A model generated the notes under the pieces. It was given only the letters and a program-made list of their open reading frames with translations. It was not told where the DNA came from and searched no databases. A DNA stretch of 47,614 bases from Dysgonamonadaceae bacterium. GTDB taxonomy: Bacteria > Bacteroidota > Bacteroidia > Bacteroidales > Azobacteroidaceae. The stretch is taken from positions 1 through 47,614 of the forward strand of contig JAIRYM010000091.1 of assembly GCA_031267615.1 (NCBI GenBank), given 5' to 3'. Shown piece after piece: positions 24,190 through 33,559 of the stretch; within the stretch, counting starts at the first letter, position 1; every line of letters begins with the position of its first letter. Position numbers and translations under genes: made by a program.

Positions 24190-25905
24190 TTATTCTTGTT
24201 TTGTACGATAATTAACAATGTTTAACAAAAGATAATCCACTGCATTAAACATCAAGGTGCGGAAACTCTCTATTTTCCAGTCTTCCCAATGTCCGAGCGA
24301 AGTATAAAATATTTTGTCGCCGTTTAGCCACGCGACAGGTTCCTGCGGCGTATCGGGATTCGAGCCGAGCAGCAGCACTTGTGCATATTCAGTTCGTAAT
24401 GGACGATTTTTATACAGCCAGTTCAGACTGTTGAACGGAGTTACTTCTTTTAAGAGAGGGTGATTTTCCATACCGGGAATGATAGTAATACAGGCTCCTG
24501 TTTCGAGTAGTCCATAATGTCCCTGATAATTTCCACCCAAAACATCTTTATCGAAGTCAGTCCATTGCTCTAACATATCGTTATCCATCTCGGTTGCAGC
24601 GACAATACCTCCGCCTGAACGCGGCACGTTACCCTTGGCGTCGAAAGCGTGAGATGCAGTTCGAATACCAATGACAGCTCGTCCCGATGCAACATAATCT
24701 TTTATTACCTGCATCTGTTCGGCAGGAAGCGCACGACGGCGGATAAAAAATATTGCAAGATCGGCATCATCAAGTATTTGCAGATTTTCGAGATTATGAC
24801 GGGTAGGCGCTTCAGTATTGCTTTTCTTTGTGTCGATTGACATTCCATAAGCGGCATATTCGGCTTTAACTTTTGCGTCTGCATCAGGTTTTGCTTCGTC
24901 CATAATTGGCAAGCCGAGAGCAAAATCGCAATGTATGTTTTTCATCGTCAAATCGTGGGCAAACTGCGGCAGACGCTGATTGGCGCGGTATTCGCTTTCT
25001 GCTGTCAGAAATGCAACTCGCGAGCGTGTATCGCCCTGAAAAACGAACTGTTTTTTTCCTGTAAAATCTGTCGAAACCATTGTCGGACAGACATATTTTT
25101 CGATATATTCAATCATCAAGTCAAGTCCTGTGAAATGATTGACGTATGGCGGCATTGCGCTGTTGTACATTAAATCTGTCATATCGCGCATCAACACAAC
25201 GTTCATACCCATCTGCTTCATTGCACGCAAACCAAACGAGCGCCCGATAATGCACATATTTGTATGAACGCCCGTCAGAATCACGTTTTTGATACCTTTT
25301 TTCTTAAAATACGAGCCGATTTCAGCGCCACTGTCGCTGATTAAATCTTCATCTTTAACAGTCAGTGCATCAATTTGTTTCAACCAAACGTGTCCGGACT
25401 TAAGCCCAATATTCTCACAACCTTCGTCAGACTGGTCGACAGGCCAGACTGCACCTTCTTCCGAAGGCAGTTTGCCTCGGAAATTATATGCTTTTGCGAT
25501 TTCGGCAAGTTTATTGTTGTTATATTTTTGAGCCTCTTTTCTACCCGGATAGTTTTTGTAATAGTCAATACAGTCGCTAGGTGCGTGAACGATTTTAACG
25601 CCTTGAGTTCGAGCAATATTCAATACATCATTTAGATAAGGAGCCATTTCGGCAACGCGAGCGGTAGCGTCGTCGCACCAGTGTCTGTCCCACATATCGC
25701 AGATGATAATCGCCGTTTCAGATGGACGCCAGAGTTGAATGTTACTTGTGATAACTTTCAATCCTTCATCGCCTTCGTAAGGAGAATCAGGACGTTGCTG
25801 CAAGGATACGCGAATCTTTGTTTCGGCGGGTTTCTTTGCGTTAAGCGTTATTGCAGGAACAAGCAACAACGCAATAATCAACAGATTAAAAATCTTCTTT
25901 GTCAT
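24190..25905 (-). CDS. Secreted isochorismatase-like cysteine hydrolase fused to a ThuA-like domain
   Basis: A 571-aa protein with a signal peptide (to about residue 22) and two domains. The N-terminal half (about 55-280) is an isochorismatase-family cysteine hydrolase with IIICDMWD (catalytic Asp), VILTGVHTNMCIIGRS (nucleophile Cys near 217) and the conserved RSFGLRAMKQMG helix. The C-terminal half (about 290-560) resembles ThuA/GATase-like proteins, with YVASGRAVIGIRTASHAF, LGGNYQGHYG and a WYKN/GHWEDW-type end; ThuA relatives act on sugars such as trehalose. The fused protein probably acts in the periplasm on a small molecule; the substrate is unknown. It follows paaK by 3 bp in the fba-paaK operon. 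Confidence 0.82.
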   Translation of the reverse strand: MTKKIFNLLIIALLLVPAITLNAKKPAETKIRVSLQQRPDSPYEGDEGLKVITSNIQLWRPSETAIIICDMWDRHWCDDATARVAEMAPYLNDVLNIARTQGVKIVHAPSDCIDYYKNYPGRKEAQKYNNNKLAEIAKAYNFRGKLPSEEGAVWPVDQSDEGCENIGLKSGHVWLKQIDALTVKDEDLISDSGAEIGSYFKKKGIKNVILTGVHTNMCIIGRSFGLRAMKQMGMNVVLMRDMTDLMYNSAMPPYVNHFTGLDLMIEYIEKYVCPTMVSTDFTGKKQFVFQGDTRSRVAFLTAESEYRANQRLPQFAHDLTMKNIHCDFALGLPIMDEAKPDADAKVKAEYAAYGMSIDTKKSNTEAPTRHNLENLQILDDADLAIFFIRRRALPAEQMQVIKDYVASGRAVIGIRTASHAFDAKGNVPRSGGGIVAATEMDNDMLEQWTDFDKDVLGGNYQGHYGLLETGACITIIPGMENHPLLKEVTPFNSLNWLYKNRPLRTEYAQVLLLGSNPDTPQEPVAWLNGDKIFYTSLGHWEDWKIESFRTLMFNAVDYLLLNIVNYRTKQE

Positions 25906-25908
25906 TTG

Positions 25909-27207
25909 TCAAAATTTTCTTAAATCTTTAACTCTCACAGCCTTGCCTTCCTGAACAGGTAGCGAGCCTTTACTGACAAGTTTCAAGCGAGGCGTAATCA
26001 GAAGTTCATCTTTCAACTGACGGACGATGGCTCGCGTCAGATTTTGAAGAACTGCATAATCGTCTGTAAATAAATCTCTCAACTCAACTTCAATCAGCAT
26101 TTCGTCGTTGTTTTCGATAGTTTCAACAGTTATCAGGTAATTGTTGCCGAGTTCGCCGAACTGCATCAGAATTTTCTCAATCTGAATCGGAAAAATATTT
26201 ACGCCTTTTAGAATAAGCATATCGTCAGAACGTCCTTTGAAACGTGTAAGACGTTTATGCGTGCGTCCACAGGGACAATTACCCGGAATAATCGACGTCA
26301 AATCGTGTGTTCGAAAACGGATAAGTGGCATTGCTTCACGGTTTATAGTAGTCAGCACTAATTCGCCAACTTCACCGTCAGGAACAGGTTGAAGCGTGTC
26401 AGGGTCGATGATTTCCACAATCGTATAGTCTTCCCAAATATGCAACCCGTTTTGTTCAGAACATTCAAACGCTACGCCTGGCCCGTTCATTTCCGACATA
26501 CCGAAGCAGTTATACGCTTTCACACCAAGGAGTTGTTCTATGCGGCGACGCTGTTCTTCGCTATGCGGCTCGGCACCTATGCAGATGCGTTGAAGTCTTG
26601 TATTACTACGCGGGTCAATGCCTTCGGCGTACATCACTTCTGCGAGGCGAGTTGCATAACTTGGAATAATGTGCAGACAAGTTGTTCCGAAATCGGTAAT
26701 GAATTTTATTTGCCGTTTGGAATTGCCTGCGGCAGCGGGAACTGTCAGGCAACCAAGACGTTCGGCACCATACTGAAAACCAAGTCCGCCAGTGAACATA
26801 CCGTAACCCGAAGTATTTTGAAATACATCTGTATCGCGGATTCCAACCATATACATACATCGTGCTACCTGATTCGCCCATTCGTCTAAATCTTTCTGCG
26901 AATGTAGTACAACAGTAGGATTACCTGTTGTGCCACTCGAAGAATGAAGGCGAACGCATTTTTGAATTGGTATTGCTGCAAGTCCGAAAGGATAGTTGGC
27001 ACGCAAGTCATCTTTGGTGGTAAACGGAAAACGTTGCAAGTCATTGAGCGAGCGAATAACATCGGCTTTAATCCCTCGTTCTGCAAATTGCTTTGCATAT
27101 AACGGAACGTTTGCCACCAAAGTGAGCGTTTGTTTAAGCCGCGAAAGCTGGAGTGATTCTAACTTTCGCCGCGGCATAGTCTCAATTTCTTGTTGCCAGT
27201 ATTGCAT
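25909..27207 (-). CDS. Phenylacetate-CoA ligase family protein
   Basis: Adenylate-forming enzyme that activates an aryl acid (phenylacetate in characterised members) to its CoA thioester. The start at 27207 (MQYWQQEIETMPRRKL) gives 432 aa, normal for PaaK; the track's 35-residue extension lies inside the fba gene. Visible motifs are the P-loop LHSSSGTTGNPTVV, CFGMSEMNGPGVA, LVLTTINREAMPLIRFRTHDL and the lid region RFKGRSDDMLILKGVNIFP. Bacteroidota members often accompany indolepyruvate oxidoreductase, which is not seen here. It lies between fba (2 bp gap) and the isochorismatase/ThuA gene (3 bp gap), so translational coupling is likely. Confidence 0.92.
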   Translation of the reverse strand: MQYWQQEIETMPRRKLESLQLSRLKQTLTLVANVPLYAKQFAERGIKADVIRSLNDLQRFPFTTKDDLRANYPFGLAAIPIQKCVRLHSSSGTTGNPTVVLHSQKDLDEWANQVARCMYMVGIRDTDVFQNTSGYGMFTGGLGFQYGAERLGCLTVPAAAGNSKRQIKFITDFGTTCLHIIPSYATRLAEVMYAEGIDPRSNTRLQRICIGAEPHSEEQRRRIEQLLGVKAYNCFGMSEMNGPGVAFECSEQNGLHIWEDYTIVEIIDPDTLQPVPDGEVGELVLTTINREAMPLIRFRTHDLTSIIPGNCPCGRTHKRLTRFKGRSDDMLILKGVNIFPIQIEKILMQFGELGNNYLITVETIENNDEMLIEVELRDLFTDDYAVLQNLTRAIVRQLKDELLITPRLKLVSKGSLPVQEGKAVRVKDLRKF

Positions 27208-27209
27208 TT

Positions 27210-28202
27210 TTATGCTTTTCCTGCCGAACCCAATACATTTACAAGTTTGTGTCGATAAAGGGTTTTCAGTCCTTCGCGAGCCGGGCCAAGATATTGGCGG
27301 GGATCGAACCATTCGGGATGGAGATTGAATGTTTCGCGAATAGCGGCTGTCATTGCAAGGCGTCCGTCCGAGTCGATATTAATTTTGCAGACAGCCGATT
27401 TTGCTGCTTCGCGCAGTTGTTCTTCTGGAATGCCGATAGCGTCTTTAAGTTTGCCGCCGTTAACATTGATAATTTTTACCAAATCCTGCGGAACCGACGA
27501 TGAGCCGTGAAGTACTATCGGGAAACCGGAGATACGTTTTTCAACTTCTTTCAGAATATCGAAGCGCAAAGGGGGAGGAACAAGGATTCCGTCGGCGTTG
27601 CGAGTGCATTGTTCGGGTTTGAACTTGTTTGCGCCGTGTGAAGTGCCGATTGAGATAGCAAGCGAATCAACGCCTGTTTTCTTCACGAAATCTTCAACTT
27701 CTTCAGGTTGAGTATAAGTGTGGTGTTCTGCTTTCACATCGTCTTCTATACCTGCCAAAACGCCGAGTTCGCCTTCAACCGTAACGTCGTATTTGTGAGC
27801 GTATTCGACAACTTTTGCCGTCAGTTCGATGTTTTCGTTATAGGAGTGATGCGAGCCGTCAATCATCACTGATGAAAAACCGAACTCAATGCACGATTTG
27901 CAGAGTTCAAAGGTATCTCCGTGGTCGAGATGAAGAACAATAGGAATATTTCGTCCGAGTTCTTTAGCGTATTCTACTGCGCCTTGCGCCATATAGCGTA
28001 AAATCGTTTGATTGGCGTATTTGCGGGCACCGCTTGAAACTTGCAGGATGACGGGCGAGTTTTCCTCTACGCACGCCTGAACAATTGCCTGCATCTGCTC
28101 CATATTGTTGAAGTTGAACGCGGGAATTGCATACTTGCCTGTAATGGCTTTTTTGAAAAGTTCGCGGCTATTTACCAAACCTAATTCTTTGTAACTTACC
28201 AT
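27210..28202 (-). CDS. fba: Class II fructose-bisphosphate aldolase
   Basis: Zn-dependent aldol cleavage of fructose-1,6-bisphosphate to DHAP and glyceraldehyde-3-phosphate. The sequence has AIPAFNFNN, HLDHGD (catalytic Asp and Zn-binding His), MIDGSH, VEGELGVLAG, ISIGTSHG and VLHGSSSVP, and ends with the NIDSD/RLAMT region. At 330 aa the length is usual for the Bacteroidota enzyme. It is the first gene of a tight three-gene operon with paaK and the isochorismatase/ThuA fusion, an unusual partnership for a glycolytic enzyme. Confidence 0.95.
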   Translation of the reverse strand: MVSYKELGLVNSRELFKKAITGKYAIPAFNFNNMEQMQAIVQACVEENSPVILQVSSGARKYANQTILRYMAQGAVEYAKELGRNIPIVLHLDHGDTFELCKSCIEFGFSSVMIDGSHHSYNENIELTAKVVEYAHKYDVTVEGELGVLAGIEDDVKAEHHTYTQPEEVEDFVKKTGVDSLAISIGTSHGANKFKPEQCTRNADGILVPPPLRFDILKEVEKRISGFPIVLHGSSSVPQDLVKIINVNGGKLKDAIGIPEEQLREAAKSAVCKINIDSDGRLAMTAAIRETFNLHPEWFDPRQYLGPAREGLKTLYRHKLVNVLGSAGKA

Positions 28203-28257
28203 TTTAGTATAAATTTGTGTTGTTAATTCTGTTTTCGATAAAACTATTTTAGAACTG

Positions 28258-28288
28258 CAAAGATACTCAATATTTTTCAGACAACAAA
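28258..28288 (-). promoter_or_regulatory. Consensus promoter of the fba-paaK operon
   Basis: Minus strand: TTTG (28285-28288), exactly 19 bp, TATCTTTG (28258-28265). A full consensus match about 55 bp before the fba ATG, just after the stop of the LolC/E-like gene. Confidence 0.75.
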
Positions 28289-28316
28289 AATAGACATAAA
28301 GTATCTTTTAAAATTT

Positions 28317-29564
28317 TCATTCAAACCTTACAGTTTTTGCAGGCGAAATGTTTGCAACGAGCATCGAAGGAAGAATGAGGGCGAGCAAAGTAACAACAAA
28401 TGCTCCAATATTTATAAGCAGAATAGACATAATATTAATTTCGACAGGCACTTCGGTAAGATAATATACGTCTGGATTAAGTTTCAGTATGCCTGTGTAT
28501 TTCTGAATGAAACAGATTGCAAGCGCAATGATATTACCAAACAATAAGCCTTTGCCAATCAGACGTGCAGCAAGATAAAGAAAAATTTTTTGAATACCTA
28601 TATTACTATGTCCAAGCGTTTTGAGAATACCAATCATATTTGCGCGCTCAAGAATTATAATGAGTAGCCCCGAAATCATCGAAAATCCTGCAACAAGCAT
28701 CATCAATGCAAGAATCACCCAGATATTCATATCCAGCACATCAAGCCACGCAAAAAGCGATGGATTTAAATGTTTGATAGAACGTACATAAAATGAACTA
28801 TCATTTCTGTCGCGCCATAATTGCAGTTCGGAAAGCAGCAAGTCGGCAGTTTCGTCAAGACGGTCGTAATTTTTTACTCGCAGTTCCAAACCGCTTACCA
28901 TATCGGCATCCCACATATTCAGTCTGCGAATCTGCTTAATGTCGAGCAGAATATAAAACTTGTCGTAATCCGAAAATCCTGTGCTGTAGATGCCTGAAAT
29001 CTTGAATTTGCGAAGTCTTACATCATCACCATTTATAAAATATGCTATAAATGAATCATGTAGTTTCAAATTCATTTTATTGGAAATAAGTTTGGAAATA
29101 AGGACTTCTGTACTAGCAGAATCAGAATTTATATTTGGAATTTCGCCTTCCGTCATATTTTGTTTGAAAAAATCCCAATTATAGTTTTCGTCTGCACCTT
29201 TGAAAATCATTGCCTGCGACTCGTGTTCAGTTTTTAACATTCCGGGTTTAGTTGCAAACTGCTCTGTCTGCACTATATTAGGAAATGATTGTATATAATC
29301 ACGCAACGGAACGCTGATTGCTATCGGATGTGTTTCATAAGAATTATTGTTATCAAAATTGCTTATCTGAATGTGAGAGCCGAAACCGATAACTTTGTTG
29401 CGCACTTCTTTTTTGAAACCGACAACAATCGCCACAGACAGAATCATCACTGCAAGTCCCAGCGCCATACTCGCCGTAGCGACACGAACAACAGGCGGTG
29501 AGATATTTTTTGCCTCATCGCTGTTACGGTATATCTTTCGCGCTATGAATAATGGCAATGACAC
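28317..29564 (-). CDS. ABC transporter permease, LolC/LolE (FtsX) family
   Basis: A 415-aa inner-membrane protein with the LolC/E layout: one N-terminal helix (about 30-50, AVMILSVAIVVGFKKEV), a large periplasmic domain (about 60-270), and three C-terminal helices (about 275-300, 320-350, 370-400) ending with LPSMLVANISPAKTVRFE, the family's usual end. Such permeases transfer lipoproteins from the inner membrane to a carrier, consistent with the many lipoproteins in this genome. No ATPase gene is adjacent. It lies 18 bp downstream of the second leuS fragment and is likely co-transcribed with it. Confidence 0.85.
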   Translation of the reverse strand: MSLPLFIARKIYRNSDEAKNISPPVVRVATASMALGLAVMILSVAIVVGFKKEVRNKVIGFGSHIQISNFDNNNSYETHPIAISVPLRDYIQSFPNIVQTEQFATKPGMLKTEHESQAMIFKGADENYNWDFFKQNMTEGEIPNINSDSASTEVLISKLISNKMNLKLHDSFIAYFINGDDVRLRKFKISGIYSTGFSDYDKFYILLDIKQIRRLNMWDADMVSGLELRVKNYDRLDETADLLLSELQLWRDRNDSSFYVRSIKHLNPSLFAWLDVLDMNIWVILALMMLVAGFSMISGLLIIILERANMIGILKTLGHSNIGIQKIFLYLAARLIGKGLLFGNIIALAICFIQKYTGILKLNPDVYYLTEVPVEINIMSILLINIGAFVVTLLALILPSMLVANISPAKTVRFE

Positions 29565-29582
29565 GTTTTAAAACAGGTTTTA

Positions 29583-30761
29583 TTACACCACAACATTCAC
29601 AATTTTTTTCGGCACAACAATCACTCTCTTAGGCGTTCTGCCTTCGAGCCATTTTGCTGAACTATCGTGCAAGAGTGCAGCTTTTTCAACTTCTTCGGGC
29701 AACATTTCTACCGGCAAAGCAAGGCTGAAACGTGTTTTGCCGTTGAAAGAAATAGCGTATGTAACCGAGTCTTCTTTGATATAATCTTCGTTGAAATCGG
29801 GAAAACAAGCATCGCAAACAGTACCTTCATTGCCAAGTCGATGCCAAAGATCTTCAGCGATGTGCGGAGCAAAAGGCGACAGTACAACTACAAAATCCTG
29901 CAATACAGCACGCTTTGAGCATTTCATCGCAGCCAGTTCGTTGGCACAAATCATGAAAGCAGCAACCGAAGTGTTGAACGAGAAATTCTCAATGTCCTGC
30001 CCTACTTTTTTTATGAGTTTGTGAATAGATTTCAGTTCGTCAGCGGTCGGCTGTTCGTTGGAAACCCAAAAATTATCGCCGTCGAAAAACAGATTCCAAA
30101 ATTTGCGCAAAAACCTCGAAACACCGTCTATGCCATTGGTATCCCAAGGTTTGGACTGCTCAATAGGACCGAGAAACATCTCGTAGAGCCGCAACGTGTC
30201 GGCGCCGAACTTTTCTACAACATCGTCAGGGTTCACAACATTGAACATTGACTTCGACATCTTCTCGACCGCCCATCCACAGACATATTTGCCGTCTTCG
30301 AGGACAAATTCGGCGTTTTTGTATTCAGGATTCCAGTTACGGAAAGCCTCCAAATCAAGGATGTCGTTCGATACAAAATTAACGTTTACATGAATCGGAG
30401 TAGTATCATATTTGTCTTTCAACCCAAGAGATACAAACTTGTTTGTGCCTTTTATGCGATATACAAAATTACTTCTGCCCTGAATCATTCCCTGATTTAT
30501 GAGTTTTTGGAACGGTTCTTCGTTTTTTACAAAACCGCAGTCGTGCAAAAATTTGTTCCAAAACCGGCTGTATATCAGGTGTCCGGTGGCGTGTTCGGTA
30601 CCGCCGACGTATAAATCGACGTTACCCCAGTATTCGTTTGCCTCGCGTGACACCAAAGTTTTGTCGTTGTGCGGGTCTTCGTAGCGCAGATAGTATGCCG
30701 AAGAGCCGGCAAAGCCGGGCATAGTGCATAGTTCAAGAGGATATTTTTTATTGTTTTTCAT
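29583..30761 (-). CDS. leuS: Leucyl-tRNA synthetase, C-terminal part (KMSKS and anticodon-binding domain) as a separate ORF
   Basis: A 392-aa ORF matching the C-terminal part of bacterial Leu[17 protein letters not shown] (catalytic-domain segment), the [17 protein letters not shown] helix, EKMSKS (the ATP-site KMSKS loop, near residue 170), [14 protein letters not shown], the anticodon-binding helical domain with [13 protein letters not shown], and the small C-terminal domain. It starts at an ATG (30761) preceded by an A-rich leader (AGAAAGAAAAAAAT), in the same reading frame as the upstream ORF but after three in-frame stops (TAG, TAA, TAG). LeuRS needs both halves, so this is either a genuine two-subunit enzyme or a damaged gene. 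I favour the former because both halves are otherwise intact. Confidence 0.88.
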   Translation of the reverse strand: MKNNKKYPLELCTMPGFAGSSAYYLRYEDPHNDKTLVSREANEYWGNVDLYVGGTEHATGHLIYSRFWNKFLHDCGFVKNEEPFQKLINQGMIQGRSNFVYRIKGTNKFVSLGLKDKYDTTPIHVNVNFVSNDILDLEAFRNWNPEYKNAEFVLEDGKYVCGWAVEKMSKSMFNVVNPDDVVEKFGADTLRLYEMFLGPIEQSKPWDTNGIDGVSRFLRKFWNLFFDGDNFWVSNEQPTADELKSIHKLIKKVGQDIENFSFNTSVAAFMICANELAAMKCSKRAVLQDFVVVLSPFAPHIAEDLWHRLGNEGTVCDACFPDFNEDYIKEDSVTYAISFNGKTRFSLALPVEMLPEEVEKAALLHDSSAKWLEGRTPKRVIVVPKKIVNVVV

Positions 30762-30800
30762 ATTTTTTTCTTTCTAACTTATTTATAGTTCGTTTCTGAT

Positions 30801-32462
30801 CTATGGTTCTGCCTCGTACTCCCAATTCTTAGCTCGTCCTAACGGCGGTTCACCCGTTTCGGTAGGCAAAAACTTATCCACTTCGGGCAGTTCTATCGGC
30901 AAATCTTCGAAAGCGACTGAGTAAGGCATTCCGTCTTTGTAATAAATCGGAAAAGGCTCGCCCCAATAACGCTGACGGCTGAAAATTGCATCGCGCAGAC
31001 GATAGTTTACTTTTATTTTGCCTAAACTGTTTTCCCTGATGTATTTTTTTGTTTTTGCAATCGCTTCTTTGACAGTTAAACCGTTGAGAATTAAAACTTC
31101 TCCCTCTACTTCCTCTCTACAAGAAAGAGAAAGGAATGGCGAATTTGTCATAATACCCTCTTTCGCATCAAAACTTTCTTCGCTCACGTCGGCGCCTTCA
31201 ATAAGCGGAATAATCGGCAGGTTGAAATGTTTGGCAAAAGCATAGTCGCGGCTGTCGTGAGCCGGGACTGCCATAATTGCGCCTGTGCCGTAACCGGCCA
31301 ACACATAGTCGCTTATCCAAACAGGTATTGTTGCCTTTGAAATCGGATTGATAGCATAAGAACCTGTAAACACACCTGTTACCTTGCGGTCGGCGATTCG
31401 CTCTCGCTCGGTGCGTTTCTTGGTGGCATCAAGATAGGCATCAACCTCCGCTTTTTGTTCGGACGTTACCAACTGTGCAACATATTCGCTTTCTGGCGCT
31501 AAAACCATAAAAGTTACGCCGTAAATCGTATCCGCACGAGTAGTGAAAATGCGTATCGACCTCTCCCCACAAGAGATGGGTGAGAGGCAAAACTCCATTT
31601 CCGCGCCTTCGCTTCTTCCTATCCAATTTCGCTGCGTTTCTTTGAGCGATTCAGTCCATTCTACTGTTTCAAGTCCGTCTAAAAGACGTTGTGCATAAGC
31701 AGATACGCGCAATGACCACTGTTTCATTTTGCGTTGTTCGACGGGATAACCGCCACGCACCGAAACGCCTTCGGCAACTTCATCATTAGCAAGCACAGTA
31801 CCAAGTTGTGGACACCAATTCACATTTGTTTCTGCTAAATATGCAATGCGGTAATTCATTAAAATTTCCTGTTGGTGTCTTTCATCAAAAGATTTCCATT
31901 TTTTTGCTGTGAAATGCAGCTCTTCCGATTGCGCCACATTCAAATTTACACTCCCCTGTTTCTCAAAATGTTCAATCAATTCCGAAATTGGTTTCGCCGC
32001 TCCCGACTTATCGTTTATTTTATAATATGAATTAAACATCAAAATAAAAGCCCATTGCGTCCATTTATAAAATTCGGGGTCGCAGGTGCGTATTTCACGA
32101 TTCCAGTCAAAAGAAAAGCCAATTTTATCTAACTGTTCACGGTAGCGGCTGATGTTTTGTCCAGTAGTAACAGCAGGGTGTTGCCCTGTCTGAATGGCAT
32201 ACTGTTCGGCGGGAAGTCCATAGGCATCGTATCCCATCGGATGCAGAACGTTGAAACCTTTTAAACGCTTATAGCGGGCGTAAATATCCGATGCAATGTA
32301 GCCAAGCGGATGTCCTACGTGCAAACCCGCTCCCGAAGGATAAGGAAACATGTCAAGTACATAAAATTTAGGCTTATCAGTATTTATATCAACCTGATAT
32401 GTCTTATTATCCTGCCAGTATTGCTGCCAGCGCTGTTCGATTTTGCGAAAATTGTAGTCCAT
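30801..32462 (-). CDS. leuS: Leucyl-tRNA synthetase, N-terminal part (HIGH motif and CP1 editing domain) as a separate ORF
   Basis: Start at 32462 ([16 protein letters not shown]), 553 aa; the track's extra 27 residues include the promoter. It contains [18 protein letters not shown] with the HIGH signature, the [15 protein letters not shown] region, and the CP1 editing domain with [13 protein letters not shown] (T-rich region) and [13 protein letters not shown] (GxxxHDxRD-type editing aspartate), then [16 protein letters not shown]. It ends after [17 protein letters not shown] at a TAG. Related LeuRS chains run on here for about 20 residues into [14 protein letters not shown], which is where the second ORF resumes. 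The break falls between domains, not within a core motif. Confidence 0.9.
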   Translation of the reverse strand: MDYNFRKIEQRWQQYWQDNKTYQVDINTDKPKFYVLDMFPYPSGAGLHVGHPLGYIASDIYARYKRLKGFNVLHPMGYDAYGLPAEQYAIQTGQHPAVTTGQNISRYREQLDKIGFSFDWNREIRTCDPEFYKWTQWAFILMFNSYYKINDKSGAAKPISELIEHFEKQGSVNLNVAQSEELHFTAKKWKSFDERHQQEILMNYRIAYLAETNVNWCPQLGTVLANDEVAEGVSVRGGYPVEQRKMKQWSLRVSAYAQRLLDGLETVEWTESLKETQRNWIGRSEGAEMEFCLSPISCGERSIRIFTTRADTIYGVTFMVLAPESEYVAQLVTSEQKAEVDAYLDATKKRTERERIADRKVTGVFTGSYAINPISKATIPVWISDYVLAGYGTGAIMAVPAHDSRDYAFAKHFNLPIIPLIEGADVSEESFDAKEGIMTNSPFLSLSCREEVEGEVLILNGLTVKEAIAKTKKYIRENSLGKIKVNYRLRDAIFSRQRYWGEPFPIYYKDGMPYSVAFEDLPIELPEVDKFLPTETGEPPLGRAKNWEYEAEP

Positions 32463-32498
32463 ATAAATTACCTGTCTTTGATCTGTTGAAATGAACTG

Positions 32499-32506
32499 CA
32501 AAGGTA
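32499..32506 (-). promoter_or_regulatory. Probable leuS promoter (-7 box)
   Basis: The minus strand reads TACCTTTG, about 37 bp before the leuS ATG. The -33 region at 19 bp reads TATG, a weak match. It is divergent from the promoter at 32545-32575. Confidence 0.5.
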
Positions 32507-32544
32507 CAAAAAACTTGTAATACAGCATAAATTTTATCTGCATG

Positions 32545-32575
32545 TGTGCAATTCAAAATATTTACCGTAAATTTG
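32545..32575 (+). promoter_or_regulatory. Promoter of the fabK-like / hisS operon
   Basis: Plus strand: TGTG (32545-32548, one mismatch to TTTG), a 19-bp spacer, TAAATTTG (32568-32575), with a leader of about 16 nt before the ATG at 32598. Confidence 0.55.
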
Positions 32576-32597
32576 CCGCCTTATATATGTATTTCTT

Positions 32598-33542
32598 ATG
32601 AATAACAGACTGACAGAATTATTGAATATTAAATACCCCATTATTCAGGGCGGTATGATTTGGTGCTGCGGTTGGCGTCTTGCCTCGGCAGTGAGTGATA
32701 ATGGAGGACTTGGATTGCTTGGAGCAGGCTCAATGACGCCGGAACTGCTTCGTGAACATATAAAGAAATGTCGCGCCGCAACGGTACAACCTTTTGGCGT
32801 GAACGTTCCGCTTATCTATCAGGAAATTGAAGGCATAATGAAAGTCATTCTTGAAGAACGCGTGCCGGTGGTAGTTAGTTCGGCAGGTAATCCTAAAACA
32901 TGGACGAAACAATTGAAAGATAAAGGCATCACCGTTCTTCACGTAGTGTCAAGTTCAATATTTGCACAAAAAGCTGAAGAAGCAGGCGTTGACGCTGTTA
33001 TAGCCGAAGGTTTTGAGGCAGGCGGACACAATGGACGCGAAGAAACTACTACAATGGCGCTGATTCCACAAATCAGACGTGCAACGTCGTTGCCATTAGT
33101 GGCGGCAGGCGGTATTGCGACAGGCGCAGGTATACTTGCCACATTATGTCTCGGAGCCGACGGCGTACAAGTCGGCACACGTTTCGCTCTGTCGGAAGAA
33201 AGTTCGGCATCACCTGAATTTAAGCGAGCTTGCACCGAAGTAAAAGAAGGCGACACCATGCTCGCTCTAAAAAAGCTGTCCCCTACCCGACTTATCAAAA
33301 ACTCATTTTTCGATAAAATCAAAGAAGCAGAAGACAGAGGCGCTAATGCAGAAGAACTTTTGGAAATCATTGGAAAAGGACGTACAAAACTCGGAATTTT
33401 CGAGGGAAACCTGACAGAAGGCGAACTCGAAATTGGACAGGTTGCCTCGCTGATTGATAAAGTTAAGCCTGTGGAAACCATTATCCGTGATATGATCGAC
33501 AATTACAACCTTGCATTAGGAAGATTGAAGCCTATGTTGTAA
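32598..33542 (+). CDS. FMN-dependent 2-nitropropane dioxygenase / FabK-type enoyl-ACP reductase family protein
   Basis: A 314-aa TIM-barrel flavoprotein. Visible are the N-terminal KYPIIQGGM, GGLGLLGAGSMT, GVNVPL, VVSSAGNP, AEGFEAGGHNG (catalytic-loop His) and the FMN phosphate-binding VAAGGIATGAGI plus LGADGVQVGTRF. The family holds both nitronate monooxygenases and the enoyl-ACP reductase FabK. The GHNG motif with a fatty-acid-type layout leans toward a FabK-like reductase, but I cannot separate the two. It is 17 bp upstream of hisS and probably co-transcribed with it. Confidence 0.85.
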   Translation: MNNRLTELLNIKYPIIQGGMIWCCGWRLASAVSDNGGLGLLGAGSMTPELLREHIKKCRAATVQPFGVNVPLIYQEIEGIMKVILEERVPVVVSSAGNPKTWTKQLKDKGITVLHVVSSSIFAQKAEEAGVDAVIAEGFEAGGHNGREETTTMALIPQIRRATSLPLVAAGGIATGAGILATLCLGADGVQVGTRFALSEESSASPEFKRACTEVKEGDTMLALKKLSPTRLIKNSFFDKIKEAEDRGANAEELLEIIGKGRTKLGIFEGNLTEGELEIGQVASLIDKVKPVETIIRDMIDNYNLALGRLKPML

Positions 33543-33559
33543 TTTAAAATAAAAATCAG

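Noticed and set aside
30762-30803. Stop-codon reassignment or programmed read-through in leuS
   Set aside because: TAG and TAA end other genes in this window, and three stops in 42 bp make read-through implausible; separate initiation at 30761 is simpler.
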